Shown in pieces: positions 1 through 7,592 of a DNA stretch of 64,000 bases. The position numbers and the translations under genes are program-made. How positions within the stretch are numbered: position 1 is the first letter of the stretch; every line of letters begins with the position of its first letter. Under the pieces are notes generated by a model that searched no databases, was not told the DNA's origin, and saw nothing but the letters and a program-made list of their open reading frames with translations. Location: NCBI RefSeq assembly GCF_014049385.1, contig NZ_JACAOA010000001.1, positions 62,001-126,000 of the forward strand, given 5' to 3'. The DNA comes from Ruoffia halotolerans. GTDB taxonomy: Bacteria; Bacillota; Bacilli; Lactobacillales; Aerococcaceae.

Positions 1-75
1 TGCCGAAGCAACATCCCCTAGTCCTCCAGACTTAAAGAATGGTGCTGATTCAGCTGAAGCAAATAAAACCTTCAT
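1..75 (-). CDS. glgA: Glycogen synthase GlgA, N-terminal fragment
   Basis: Only the first 25 codons are in the window; the gene runs off the left edge. The translation begins MKVLFASAESAPFFKSGGL and continues GDV, the KxGGLGDV ADP-glucose-binding signature of bacterial glycogen synthases. A Shine-Dalgarno sequence GGAGGG lies 5 bases before the ATG. It follows glgD by 10 bases, as the last visible gene of a glgB-glgC-glgD-glgA operon. GlgA transfers glucose from ADP-glucose to the growing glycogen chain in the cytoplasm. Confidence 0.9.
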   Translation of the reverse strand, partial: MKVLFASAESAPFFKSGGLGDVASA

Positions 76-85
76 TTTTACCCTC

Positions 86-1234
86 CTAGTCTGCTAATAC
101 GTGTGAATTTTTACCAATAACTTTTATATCATCGGGTGCTCCAATAATTTTAGCACCTGGTTCCACAACCGTATTCTTATCGATGATTGCATATTCGATT
201 TGAGCACCTTCACCGACTTTTGTTCCCTGTAAAAGGATACTATTAAGTACAATAGCATCTTTTTCTACAACCACACGACGGTTTAAAACTGAACGTTTAA
301 CTGTTCCTGAAATAAATGTATCACTCCCAACAAATGACTCTCTTACTTTTGATTCAGGAGCATAGTAAGTCGGTGACCCGTGTTTTGATTTTGTTAAAAT
401 TGGAATGCTCGTTTGGAATAATGAAGAAAAAGTTGGGAAACTTAATAAATCCATATTCGCTTTGTAATATTTATCAATTGTATCAATATTTGAAGCATAA
501 CCAGTATATTCAAATCCGTTTAATGAACAAGCTGTCGCGTAATGTTGTAATAATTCATTAAGTTCTAGATAAACTTCGTCTTCAGTGGCTTGATCTAAGA
601 TATTTAGCATCTTATCAACACTTAAGAAGTACATATTTAAACCAAGATTTACTTTCCCTTCTTGACTTGGTACAACATAGTCTGTGAATTTCTCAATCTC
701 ATCGCCATTAAAGACAATACCATGTGCTAACATTTCATCGTCTGAAACTTGGTTCTCATCGAAGTGTTTGTAAACAACAGTTACATCTTTATCGTTTTGG
801 ATATGTTGTTGTCTAACTGCACGAATATCAACGTTAGCAATAATTTTACTTCCGGCAACAAAGACATAACCTGCATTTGATCTCTCTAGAAATAAGCGGT
901 GGTTGTAATAAAAATCTTCATGTTCATCAGATTTTGGATGGTTTTTCTTCCAATCTTGGTGTGAGAATGTAAAGATACCTCCACTGACTTCAGATTGTAA
1001 ATCCCAAGCAGCTCCTGAACGAACGTGGTCATAAATAGAACGACCCGATTTACCAATGAATAACCCTACAGATTCAATCTTAGCATACGCTAAGTCTGAA
1101 AGCATAAAGTCAATAATACGGTAGCGTCCTGCGAATGGTAATCCAGCGATAGGACGATTGTTTGTTAAGGGTTTTAATTGAGTTGTATCTTCCGTTAAAT
1201 TTATAATTGCACAAATATTATTTTTCGCCATCAT
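86..1234 (-). CDS. glgD: Glucose-1-phosphate adenylyltransferase-like subunit GlgD
   Basis: 382 aa. It has the nucleotidyltransferase fold ([15 protein letters not shown] near residues 33-47) and a C-terminal left-handed beta-helix. It lacks the GGxGTRL catalytic loop seen in GlgC; the equivalent N-terminal stretch reads [15 protein letters not shown]. This is the family signature of GlgD, the non-catalytic or regulatory partner that forms a heteromeric ADP-glucose pyrophosphorylase with GlgC in Firmicutes. Its start overlaps the 3' end of glgC by 17 bases, with a GGAGG ribosome site inside glgC, so the two are translationally linked. A second in-frame ATG directly follows the first. Confidence 0.93.
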   Translation of the reverse strand: MMAKNNICAIINLTEDTTQLKPLTNNRPIAGLPFAGRYRIIDFMLSDLAYAKIESVGLFIGKSGRSIYDHVRSGAAWDLQSEVSGGIFTFSHQDWKKNHPKSDEHEDFYYNHRLFLERSNAGYVFVAGSKIIANVDIRAVRQQHIQNDKDVTVVYKHFDENQVSDDEMLAHGIVFNGDEIEKFTDYVVPSQEGKVNLGLNMYFLSVDKMLNILDQATEDEVYLELNELLQHYATACSLNGFEYTGYASNIDTIDKYYKANMDLLSFPTFSSLFQTSIPILTKSKHGSPTYYAPESKVRESFVGSDTFISGTVKRSVLNRRVVVEKDAIVLNSILLQGTKVGEGAQIEYAIIDKNTVVEPGAKIIGAPDDIKVIGKNSHVLAD

Positions 1235-2369
1235 TCTTTGGGCCTCCTACCTTATCATAAAATCCAACTACAGCAATTTCTTCTCTTGTTCCCACAACCT
1301 TCGCTCCGTCTGCAATCACTGCACCTTCACCGATGATTGCATATTCGATTTCACAATTTTCTCCAATAACAGCATCCGACATAATAACTGAATTCGATAC
1401 TGTTGAACCACCTGAAACTGTAACATCTTGTGAAATAATTGAGTCTGTCACTTTCCCAGCAATGTAACTTCCATCTACCACTAATGCATTTGATATTTCT
1501 GCATCTTCAGTTAAAAATTGTGCACCTGTCACTTGGTTTGAAGTATACACTCTCCATGTATTACGTGTTTCATTTAATGGGTGGTTAGGGTTTAAATATT
1601 CCATATTCGCTTCCCATAGACTTTCAATAGTTCCTACATCTTTCCAGTAACCTTCGAATGAATAAGCAAAACAGTTCTCAGCGTTATCTAAATATGTTGG
1701 GATAACATCATGACCAAAGTCTTCTAATACACGGTCTTTAGCTGAATCTTTCACTAAATATCTACGAAGTGTTGGCCAGTCAAAGATATAAATTCCCATT
1801 GAAGCTAAGTTGCTCTTTGGCTCTGCTGGTTTTTCTTCGAATTCAATAATGCGGTTACTGTGATCTGTATTCATAATTCCGAAACGTGATGCTTCGCTCA
1901 TATCAACTGGGATAACCCCAACTGTTAAACTTGCATTATTCTCAACGTGGAAATTATACATTTCACTGTAATCCATCTTGTAAATATGGTCTCCTGATAA
2001 AATTAAGACGTTGTCAGGATTTAAAGAATCTATATAACTTATGTTTTGATAAATAGCGTTCGCAGTTCCTTTAAACCACTTTTCGCCATCTGAACTTGAG
2101 TAAGGTTGTAGTATGGTTGCTCCACCATTACGGCTATTTAAGCCCCATGGACCACCTTTACCGATATGTTCATTTAACTCTAACGGTTGGTATTGCGTAA
2201 CAACCCCAACGTTTTTAACTCCAGAGTTAGCACAATTACTTAAAGCAAAATCAATAATACGATACTTTCCACCAAAAGGTACGGCTGGTTTAGCGATGTT
2301 CTTCGTTAGAACTCCTAATCGAGTTCCTTGTCCACCAGCTAAAACCATTGCGATCATTTCATGTTTCAT
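1218..2369 (-). CDS. glgC: Glucose-1-phosphate adenylyltransferase GlgC
   Basis: 383 aa. It makes ADP-glucose from ATP and glucose-1-phosphate, the committed step of glycogen synthesis. The catalytic loop [20 protein letters not shown] (residues 12-31) is followed by [15 protein letters not shown] and a C-terminal hexapeptide-repeat helix. No Shine-Dalgarno sequence precedes the ATG. Instead a 15-codon ORF with a good ribosome site stops 7 bases upstream, suggesting termination-reinitiation. The later ATG at codon 5 is no better placed. It lies 71 bases after glgB. Confidence 0.93.
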   Translation of the reverse strand: MKHEMIAMVLAGGQGTRLGVLTKNIAKPAVPFGGKYRIIDFALSNCANSGVKNVGVVTQYQPLELNEHIGKGGPWGLNSRNGGATILQPYSSSDGEKWFKGTANAIYQNISYIDSLNPDNVLILSGDHIYKMDYSEMYNFHVENNASLTVGVIPVDMSEASRFGIMNTDHSNRIIEFEEKPAEPKSNLASMGIYIFDWPTLRRYLVKDSAKDRVLEDFGHDVIPTYLDNAENCFAYSFEGYWKDVGTIESLWEANMEYLNPNHPLNETRNTWRVYTSNQVTGAQFLTEDAEISNALVVDGSYIAGKVTDSIISQDVTVSGGSTVSNSVIMSDAVIGENCEIEYAIIGEGAVIADGAKVVGTREEIAVVGFYDKVGGPKNDGEK

Positions 2370-2376
2370 TATACAG

Positions 2377-2424
2377 TTAGAATATTGTTGAACGTTGGCG
2401 AGACGGTTTAACTATGTTAACCAA
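2377..2424 (-). CDS. 15-codon leader ORF in front of glgC
   Basis: A TTG-initiated ORF encodes [15 protein letters not shown] and then stops (TAA at 2377-2379). AAAGGAG lies 8 bases before the TTG, the only good ribosome site in the glgB-glgC gap. Its stop is 7 bases from the glgC ATG. The start and end of the ORF are within the two arms of an inverted repeat. A role in coupling translation of glgC is inference. It could also be chance, since the peptide has no recognisable family and the run of codons is short. Confidence 0.45.
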   Translation of the reverse strand: MVNIVKPSRQRSTIF

Positions 2425-2430
2425 TATTCT
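2379..2430 (-). promoter_or_regulatory. Inverted repeat spanning the glgC leader
   Basis: On the minus strand AGAATATTG (2430-2422) is matched by its exact complement CAATATTCT (2387-2379), with 34 bases between. In RNA the stem would hide the TTG start of the leader ORF. There is no downstream T-run, so it is not an intrinsic terminator. Confidence 0.45.
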
Positions 2431-2440
2431 ATCTCCTTTC

Positions 2441-4348
2441 CTATTTCTTTACGCCTGAAATACGTTTGGGACGGATGTAAAGGACTGAAGTAGCAGGAAT
2501 AATTGTTTTAATCGAAAAAGGTTGGTCATTTGTTTCGATTGCTTCGGTTTCTATATCTGGTATTGGGTCAACCCAAGTACCACCGAATTCTATCATTTCT
2601 GAATTTAATAAAACTTCATAAGTACCTTCGAATGGAACGCCAATGCGAACATCTTCTCTTTGTACAGGAACGAAGTTACAAACGATTATTAAGAAATCAT
2701 TTGTTTTTTTGCTATGTCTAATAAAGGTTAAAACACCTTCATCATAATTATCTGCGTCTAATATCGTCAAACCATCTGCGGAATGATCCAATTCATGCAG
2801 TGATTTCTCTTTAAGACCTAAATGGTTTAAAGTGCTCATGTAGTGTTGATATTCGCTATTAAATTCTCTTTCTAAATCAATCCACTCTAATTCATCATAA
2901 TATCGCCACTCTAAGTATTGACCAATTTCATTACCCATAAAATGCAATATTTTCCCAGGTTGCGCCATCATATAGCCATGAATAAGTCTTAATGTTGCAA
3001 ATTGATTGTATCGGTCTCCTTGAATCTTTCCTAACATTGAATGTTTACCATGCACAACTTCGTCATGCGAGTAAGGAAGGATATAGTTTTCATTTAACTG
3101 ATACATGAAAACAAAAGTAATTAGCGTTAAATTCTTTGGTCGATAGAGCGGATCCATCTCAAAGAATTTCAACGTATCATTCATCCAACCCATGTTCCAT
3201 TTAAAGTCAAATCCAAGGCCACCTTCATCGACACTCTTTGTGATGCCGTCCCAATTAGTACTTTCCTCAGCCATCATGATCGCTTGGGGCCATTCTTCAT
3301 GAACAACAGTATTTAATTTCTGTAAGAAATCAACACCTTCGAGCTTAATGTTAGTTCCTTCTTCATTCGGAGTCCACGGTCCTTCATCAAAATCTAAGTA
3401 AAGCATATTAGATACGGCATCCACTCGAATACCATCTATGTGGAACTCTTTTAACCAGAATAATGCGTTAGAGATTAAGAAGCTTTGAACTTGAGTTCTC
3501 CCTAAGTCAAAATTAAGTGTTCCCCAGCCAACATTATTCGCTTTATTCAGATCTTGGTATTCAAACGTTGGAGTACCATCAAAATATGATAACCCATTTG
3601 AATTTCGTGAATAATGGCCCGGAACCCAATCAACAAGAACGCCGATGCCGTTTTGATGAGCGTAATCGACGAATTCTTTTAATTCATCAATCGTTCCATA
3701 TCGTCCACACACTGCATAAAATCCAGTAATTTGATAACCCCAAGAGGCATCCAAGGGGTGATCCATTAACGGCATTAATTCAATATGCGTATAACCCATC
3801 TTCTTAACATAAGGTATTAATGTTTCAGCAAGTTCTTGGAAACTATAATTGCTTCCATCGGGATGTTGACGCCAAGAACTAAAATGCACCTCATAAATTT
3901 GTAAAGGTTCTTCTAGAATGTTCTTCTCGCGCTGCTCTTTAATCCAACTTGAGTCATTCCACTCATAGTCGGGTAAATCCCAAACAATTGATGCATCTTT
4001 CGGTGCCGTCTCGTGTCGGTAGGCAAAGGGATCCATCTTATATTCAATATGTCCGACACCATTATCGATACCATATTTATAATGTTGCCCCTTTAAATCT
4101 TCATTAAAGCATATTGACCAAATGCCGCCATCAATATATTCTAATTCCTTCAGATTCCAATTTGTAAAGTCACCTTGAATAAATACTTGATACGCATTTG
4201 GTGCCCAAACATTAAATCGGTAACCAATCTTATTGCCGTCTTCAACCCGCTGACTTCCTAAAAATTTATAGGCTTGTCTATGGGTTCCTTGATTGAAAAA
4301 ATAAATATCCTTTTCAAAATTCGAAGCTTTGGCAAGTTCACTTTTCAT
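2441..4348 (-). CDS. glgB: 1,4-alpha-glucan branching enzyme GlgB
   Basis: 635 aa, usual length for the short GlgB type. It introduces alpha-1,6 branches into glycogen. An N-terminal carbohydrate-binding/E-set region (GYRFNVWAPNAYQVFIQGDF, about residues 42-61) precedes a GH13 barrel. Visible catalytic motifs are GIRVDAV with D310, MMAEEST around E361, and SHDEVVHG. First gene of the glgBCDA operon. A GGAGGGG ribosome site precedes the ATG. Upstream are a TATAAT box and a cre-like sequence, so catabolite control is likely. Confidence 0.95.
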   Translation of the reverse strand: MKSELAKASNFEKDIYFFNQGTHRQAYKFLGSQRVEDGNKIGYRFNVWAPNAYQVFIQGDFTNWNLKELEYIDGGIWSICFNEDLKGQHYKYGIDNGVGHIEYKMDPFAYRHETAPKDASIVWDLPDYEWNDSSWIKEQREKNILEEPLQIYEVHFSSWRQHPDGSNYSFQELAETLIPYVKKMGYTHIELMPLMDHPLDASWGYQITGFYAVCGRYGTIDELKEFVDYAHQNGIGVLVDWVPGHYSRNSNGLSYFDGTPTFEYQDLNKANNVGWGTLNFDLGRTQVQSFLISNALFWLKEFHIDGIRVDAVSNMLYLDFDEGPWTPNEEGTNIKLEGVDFLQKLNTVVHEEWPQAIMMAEESTNWDGITKSVDEGGLGFDFKWNMGWMNDTLKFFEMDPLYRPKNLTLITFVFMYQLNENYILPYSHDEVVHGKHSMLGKIQGDRYNQFATLRLIHGYMMAQPGKILHFMGNEIGQYLEWRYYDELEWIDLEREFNSEYQHYMSTLNHLGLKEKSLHELDHSADGLTILDADNYDEGVLTFIRHSKKTNDFLIIVCNFVPVQREDVRIGVPFEGTYEVLLNSEMIEFGGTWVDPIPDIETEAIETNDQPFSIKTIIPATSVLYIRPKRISGVKK

Positions 4349-4386
4349 TTACTCCCCTCCTTATTATCCTCTAGTAGTATGGTTTT

Positions 4387-4415
4387 ATTATAACATGAAA
4401 GCGCTTTACTCTGTA
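4387..4415 (-). promoter_or_regulatory. glgB promoter
   Basis: On the minus strand TATAAT (4392-4387) follows a weak -35 candidate TACAGA (4415-4410) by 17 bases. The cre-like palindrome lies in the spacer, a position where bound CcpA would block transcription. The promoter sits about 40 bases before the glgB start codon. Confidence 0.6.
4395..4409 (-). promoter_or_regulatory. cre-like site of glgB
   Basis: ATGAAAGCGCTTTAC contains the CcpA core AAAGCGCTTT. It fits the cre consensus apart from the last two positions. It overlaps the glgB promoter spacer. Confidence 0.6.
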
Positions 4416-4560
4416 TTATTCTATTAGCTCCCGTAACAATATTTTGTAATAAAATATATTTAACACTGTTCATATTTTCATTATAACCTATATCTCATTT
4501 TTATTTAATTAAAAAATGAAAATTTACATTTTCTTAATAATTAAATTCGTTTATGGCACA

Positions 4561-4597
4561 AAAAAAACCACGAAGAATTAATTCTTCGTGGTTTTTT
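4561..4597 (-). terminator. Intrinsic terminator of the small RNA
   Basis: A perfect stem CCACGAAGAAT/ATTCTTCGTGG (4568-4591) is flanked by A-runs and T-runs on both sides, so it could work in both directions. It ends the minus-strand RNA gene. Confidence 0.85.
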
Positions 4598-4735
4598 CGA
4601 ACGGTGAAATTAATATAATTAATCGAAGTCTCTGTTCACAGCAGAGAGCTTGCTATACTCGTCTTCCCGACGTTGATGTTAATCCCTAGTATATCACCTT
4701 GCAATCTACCTGATCGCTTTTCGACTCATCGCATA
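4561..4735 (-). ncRNA. Unassigned structured small RNA of about 175 nt
   Basis: No ORF is present, but the segment has its own promoter (TTGTAA, 16 bases, TATAAT) and a strong terminator. The predicted transcript can form AGUCGAA/UUCGAUU pairing near its ends, an apical arm with UAUACU/AGUAUA and UUGC/GCAA stems capped by CGUC-GGGAA-GACG, and a hairpin CUCUG/CAGAG in the 3' half of the internal bubble. This rod with a bubble resembles 6S RNA in shape and size, but I see no sequence match that proves it. T-box (no GGTGG/ACCGCG), SRP RNA (no GGAAGG tetraloop segment) and lysine riboswitch cores were looked for and not found. Confidence 0.5.
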
Positions 4736-4740
4736 TTACT

Positions 4741-4768
4741 ATTATATAGCATTATCATTTTTTTACAA
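4741..4768 (-). promoter_or_regulatory. Promoter of the small RNA
   Basis: Minus strand TTGTAA (4768-4763), 16-base spacer, TATAAT (4746-4741). Transcription would start near 4734. Confidence 0.65.
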
Positions 4769-5019
4769 TTACTTTTTTAGCTTTTCTAATTATATTATGG
4801 TTAAAACGATCCTCATTTATTCTCATTAATCTAATTTAATCTTGAGTTTTATTTAACTAATATACTTAAAGTTTTCATAAAAGATTTTAATTCGGTGATG
4901 AAAGCTATTTCATTTATACTTTTTATTTATTTTACTCTCGATTTATAAGTTAGTAAACAATTTCTATCAGTCTTTGTCTGCAATATATCTTTTTTATTAG
5001 AATAAGATTAAAACTAGTG
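4769..5019. other. AT-rich spacer, nothing recognised
   Basis: Between the small RNA promoter and the liv leader promoter I see no ORF with a ribosome site, no strong hairpin and no repeat. Confidence 0.6.
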
Positions 5020-5046
5020 TTGATTTTTAATTTTACTTATTATACA
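5020..5046 (+). promoter_or_regulatory. Candidate promoter of the liv leader
   Basis: TTGATT (5020-5025) and TATACA (5041-5046) are separated by 15 bases, shorter than ideal. TATTAT slightly upstream is an alternative -10. They lie just before the leader peptide ribosome site AAAAGGAGG. Confidence 0.35.
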
Positions 5047-5080
5047 CTAACTTTACCAACAAAAAAGGAGGCAAAGTAGT

Positions 5081-5167
5081 ATGCAAAAGTCTAACCCAAA
5101 CATTCAATCTAACAGTCAGCGATGCTATGCCATCCAAAATATAGCTTTATTATTATTAGACATGTGA
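5081..5167 (+). CDS. Leucine-rich attenuator leader peptide
   Basis: 28 aa with an AAGGAGG ribosome site. The start reads MQKSNPNIQ; the last residues are NIALLLLDM, with four consecutive TTA leucine codons at 5147-5158 preceded by isoleucine codons. A run of regulatory codons at the end of a short ORF, followed by competing hairpins and a terminator, is the standard layout of ribosome-mediated attenuation. The controlled gene encodes a branched-chain amino acid binding protein, which matches the sensed amino acid. The peptide itself probably has no other role. Confidence 0.8.
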   Translation: MQKSNPNIQSNSQRCYAIQNIALLLLDM

Positions 5168-5260
5168 TAGGATTTTAATCATTAATGATTAGAGTCCTAT
5201 TCCTCGTGAATTCGGGCTCATGTCAAATAACGAGCCTGATTAACTCAGGTTCGTTTTTTT
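5167..5260 (+). promoter_or_regulatory. Leucine attenuator with alternative hairpins
   Basis: Four pairing states are visible. Hairpin A: ATAGGA 5167-5172 with TCCTAT 5195-5200, plus inner TAATCAT/ATGATTA. State 1:2: GAGTCC 5192-5197 with GGGCTC 5214-5219. Antiterminator 2:3: CGGGCTC 5213-5219 with GAGCCTG 5232-5238. Terminator 3:4: AACGAGCCTGA 5229-5239 with TCAGGTTCGTT 5245-5255 and T-tract. Inferred logic: a ribosome stalled at the leucine codons leaves hairpin A intact, which hides segment 1, so 2:3 forms and transcription continues. A ribosome reaching the stop codon opens A, 1:2 forms, and the terminator forms. Confidence 0.75.
5229..5260 (+). terminator. Attenuator terminator
   Basis: An 11-bp stem with one G-U pair, loop TTAAC and a seven-T tract. 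It lies 124 bases upstream of the binding-protein gene, so it works as a conditional terminator. Confidence 0.85.
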
Positions 5261-5293
5261 GTTGACTATTACTAAATAAATGAGGTGGTAAAC

Positions 5294-5383
5294 GTGGATA
5301 GCCTATCAGACTTATCGGACTTATCAGGTTTATACATGACTTTAAAATACACAATTTACCAAAATAAACTAGGAGGAACTTAA
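5294..5383 (+). CDS. Second leucine-rich leader ORF
   Basis: 29 aa from a GTG start with GAGGTGG ahead of it. The peptide begins VDSLSDLSDLSGLYMTL and has six leucines (CTA or TTA) encoded partly by a 9-base tandem repeat (GACTTATCG, GACTTATCA). The TAA stop directly abuts the ATG of the binding-protein gene, and that gene's ribosome site AGGAGG (5371-5376) lies inside this ORF. Translational coupling is therefore possible. It lies downstream of the terminator, so it is transcribed only on readthrough. No known family. Confidence 0.5.
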   Translation: MDSLSDLSDLSGLYMTLKYTIYQNKLGGT

Positions 5384-6544
5384 ATGTTCAATTCAATTAG
5401 AAAAAACCTTACAAAAATTATTGCTACTGCTACCATTGCTACTAGTGCGTTCACGCCTGCCTTTACTGCTTTTGCCCAAGATGAAGATCCAATTAATCTA
5501 GGTGTTATTTATGAATTATCTGGTGCCGTAGCAGCATACGGAATTACACAATCCAACGCGATTAAGATGGCGGTTGAAGAAATTAATGAAGATGGCGGAG
5601 TGATGGGGCGTCCTTTTAATATCGTTGAGTACGATACTAAATCAGATGATACAGAAGCTGCCATGATTGCGACTCGTTTAGCAACTCAAGATGATGTAGT
5701 TGCTATGATTGGCCCTGCGACGACAAGTCAAATGCAAGCAGCGATTCCAGCAGCAAATGAATACCAAGTTCCATTAATCTCTCCACCAGTGACTAATAAT
5801 GATATTACCTTCGATGACGATGGAAATGTTCATCCCTTCGTATACCGTTCATCATGGCCAAATTCATTCCAGGGTTCTGGGATTGCTAAATTTGGATACG
5901 AAAATATGGAAGCAGAAAAGATGGTCGTTCTATATGATAACTCAAGTGATTATGGTTCTGGGCTATATGATAATTTTGTTGAAGGTTATGAAGGAGAAAT
6001 TGTCCATACTGAAACTTTCACACCAGAGATGAATGACTTTAGTGCGATTATCTCAAACATCGCTGCTCAAGATTTTGATGCAATTACTATACTAGCCTTT
6101 TATCAAACAGCTGGTCCTATTGTTAAACAAGCACGTGAGATTGGCATCGACGCTCCAATACTAGGATCGAATGGATTTGGTAATGATATTATTTATGAAT
6201 TGGCTGGCGCTGAGAACATGAATAATGTCTACTATGCTTCACTTTACCCTATTCAAGATGAAGACGAATTTGTTGAAAAATACCGTGATCAATTTGACTC
6301 AGATCCAGATATGTTTGCTGCTCTAGCTTACGACACAATTTATATGCTTAAGAGTGCCATTGAACAAGCAGATAGTGATGACCCAGTTGCAGTCAATGAA
6401 GCGCTTGAAAATCTTGAAGAATTCTCTGGAATTACCGGCGACTTTATCTTTGATGAAAACCATAACCCGACAAAAAATGTTGTAAATATGATTGAAATTC
6501 AAAATGCTGAAGAAACTGCAGTTCATGAAGTTGTCTTTGACTAA
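5384..6544 (+). CDS. Branched-chain amino acid ABC transporter substrate-binding protein (LivJ type)
   Basis: 386 aa. A signal peptide (about residues 1-31, ending AFTAFAQ) precedes a type I periplasmic-binding fold (INLGVIYELSGAVAAYG; GGVMGRPFNIVEYDTKSD; AMIGPATTSQ; VPLISPPVTN), as in LivJ/LivK and related proteins. Exported, it would deliver leucine, isoleucine or valine to a permease. No lipobox cysteine is present, which is unusual for a Gram-positive binding protein, so it may be secreted or held by an uncleaved signal segment. No permease or ATPase genes adjoin it, so it must work with components encoded elsewhere. The upstream leucine attenuator supports the substrate assignment. A strong terminator follows at once, so it is monocistronic. 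Confidence 0.88.
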   Translation: MFNSIRKNLTKIIATATIATSAFTPAFTAFAQDEDPINLGVIYELSGAVAAYGITQSNAIKMAVEEINEDGGVMGRPFNIVEYDTKSDDTEAAMIATRLATQDDVVAMIGPATTSQMQAAIPAANEYQVPLISPPVTNNDITFDDDGNVHPFVYRSSWPNSFQGSGIAKFGYENMEAEKMVVLYDNSSDYGSGLYDNFVEGYEGEIVHTETFTPEMNDFSAIISNIAAQDFDAITILAFYQTAGPIVKQAREIGIDAPILGSNGFGNDIIYELAGAENMNNVYYASLYPIQDEDEFVEKYRDQFDSDPDMFAALAYDTIYMLKSAIEQADSDDPVAVNEALENLEEFSGITGDFIFDENHNPTKNVVNMIEIQNAEETAVHEVVFD

Positions 6545-6557
6545 AAATAGAAGTACC

Positions 6558-6603
6558 CAAAAAAACCGCTACAAGCTTGAATTCAAGCTTGTAGCGGTTT
6601 TTT
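6558..6603. terminator. Bidirectional terminator
   Basis: A long perfect stem AAACCGCTACAAGCTTGAA with its complement, flanked by A-run and T-run, separates the convergent binding-protein and glyoxalase genes. Confidence 0.9.
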
Positions 6604-6612
6604 GGTGTCTTG

Positions 6613-6993
6613 TTATTTGTTAGACATTACTTCTAAACGGTATCCATCTGGATCTGTAATAAAGAAGTATGTAGTTGAATTATCTGATAAAGATTTCATT
6701 TCTGTCATTTCATAGCCAGATGCTTTCGCTTTTTCGAAAGTTTCTTCTAAGTTATCAACACCTAAAGCTAAATGACTGAATCCATTACCGATTGTGTAAG
6801 GTTCTGAATCATAATTGTAAGTAAGCTCTAATTCAAAATCACTTCCAGGAACCGTTAAGTAAGACAAAGTAAATTCATCTTCTGGAAAATCTTTCTCACG
6901 ACTCACTTCAAAATCAAATACACCCATATAGAATTCTTTTGATGCTTTTAAATCTTGCACACGAATACAAGCATGTAGTAATGTTTGTGCCAT
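6613..6993 (-). CDS. gloA: Lactoylglutathione lyase (glyoxalase I) family protein
   Basis: 126 aa from MAQTLLHACIRV; this start has GAGGAG at good spacing and is preferred over an upstream in-frame ATG at 7008. A VOC fold with the four GloA metal ligands visible: H7, E56 (ELTYN), H74 (GFSHLALGV) and E121 (GYRLEVM). The classical reaction converts methylglyoxal hemithioacetal to S-lactoyl-thiol, a detoxification step. Many Firmicutes lack glutathione, so the thiol cofactor is uncertain. Confidence 0.85.
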   Translation of the reverse strand: MAQTLLHACIRVQDLKASKEFYMGVFDFEVSREKDFPEDEFTLSYLTVPGSDFELELTYNYDSEPYTIGNGFSHLALGVDNLEETFEKAKASGYEMTEMKSLSDNSTTYFFITDPDGYRLEVMSNK

Positions 6994-7060
6994 TCTCTCA
7001 CTCCTCATTTATAATAAATTAAATATATCAGACAAACGAATGACAAACAAATTATTGGCT

Positions 7061-7468
7061 TTACATATCCATCGTTGAGAATGCAAATGGTACTAAACCT
7101 TCCACACTAGTTTCTAAAACTTTACCATCTTTACGCGTTAAGTATACTGGTGTCTCGGGTTCACAAAATTCGACCATCACTTGACGACAAATACTGCAAG
7201 GTGGTAGAAAATCATCTGTATCTCCAGAAACCGCAATCGCTTTAATTGTTTTAGGTTGATAGCCTTGACTGATTGCTGTGAAAATTGCGCTACGTTCTGC
7301 GCAATTAGTTGCACCAAAGGAAACGTTTTCAATGTTGACCCCAGTAAATAATTCTCCATCGTTCATTTCGATCGCTGCACCAACTCTAAAATTTGAATAA
7401 GGAGAATACGAATTAGGTTTAATATTTATTGCTTCTTCAACTAAATTATCTATCTTTTCTTGCTTCAT
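7061..7468 (-). CDS. cdd: Cytidine deaminase
   Basis: 135 aa, normal for the homotetrameric Cdd. It deaminates cytidine and deoxycytidine to uridine forms in pyrimidine salvage. Motifs: NIENVSFGATNCAER with zinc ligand C56 and proton-shuttling E58, then PPCSICRQ with C91 and C94 completing the zinc site. The ribosome site is weak (AAAGGATGG). It stands alone between the glyoxalase and a small thioredoxin-fold gene. Confidence 0.95.
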   Translation of the reverse strand: MKQEKIDNLVEEAINIKPNSYSPYSNFRVGAAIEMNDGELFTGVNIENVSFGATNCAERSAIFTAISQGYQPKTIKAIAVSGDTDDFLPPCSICRQVMVEFCEPETPVYLTRKDGKVLETSVEGLVPFAFSTMDM

Positions 7469-7540
7469 ACTAACACCATCCTTTTATTTGTAACTATATT
7501 ATAGCTTATTATCAGTTAAAATAATTATTTTTTGTCAAAG

Positions 7541-7583
7541 AAAGTCTTTTAAGTGAAGAAGTTACCCCTCACTTAAAAAACTT
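7541..7583 (-). terminator. Hairpin after the glutaredoxin-like gene
   Basis: Stem TTTTAAGTGA/TCACTTAAAA around 7547-7578, just beyond the stop at 7593. The T-tract on the minus strand is interrupted, so efficiency is uncertain. Confidence 0.5.
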
Positions 7584-7592
7584 TATACATGA

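Noticed and set aside
4561-4735. T-box leader or other known riboswitch for glgB
   Set aside because: No T-box GGTGG/ACCGCG core or lysine-type core is visible. The unit ends in a terminator more than 200 bases before glgB, which has its own promoter.
4561-4735. Firm call of 6S RNA
   Set aside because: Only the general fold is similar; without a covariance search the family cannot be named.
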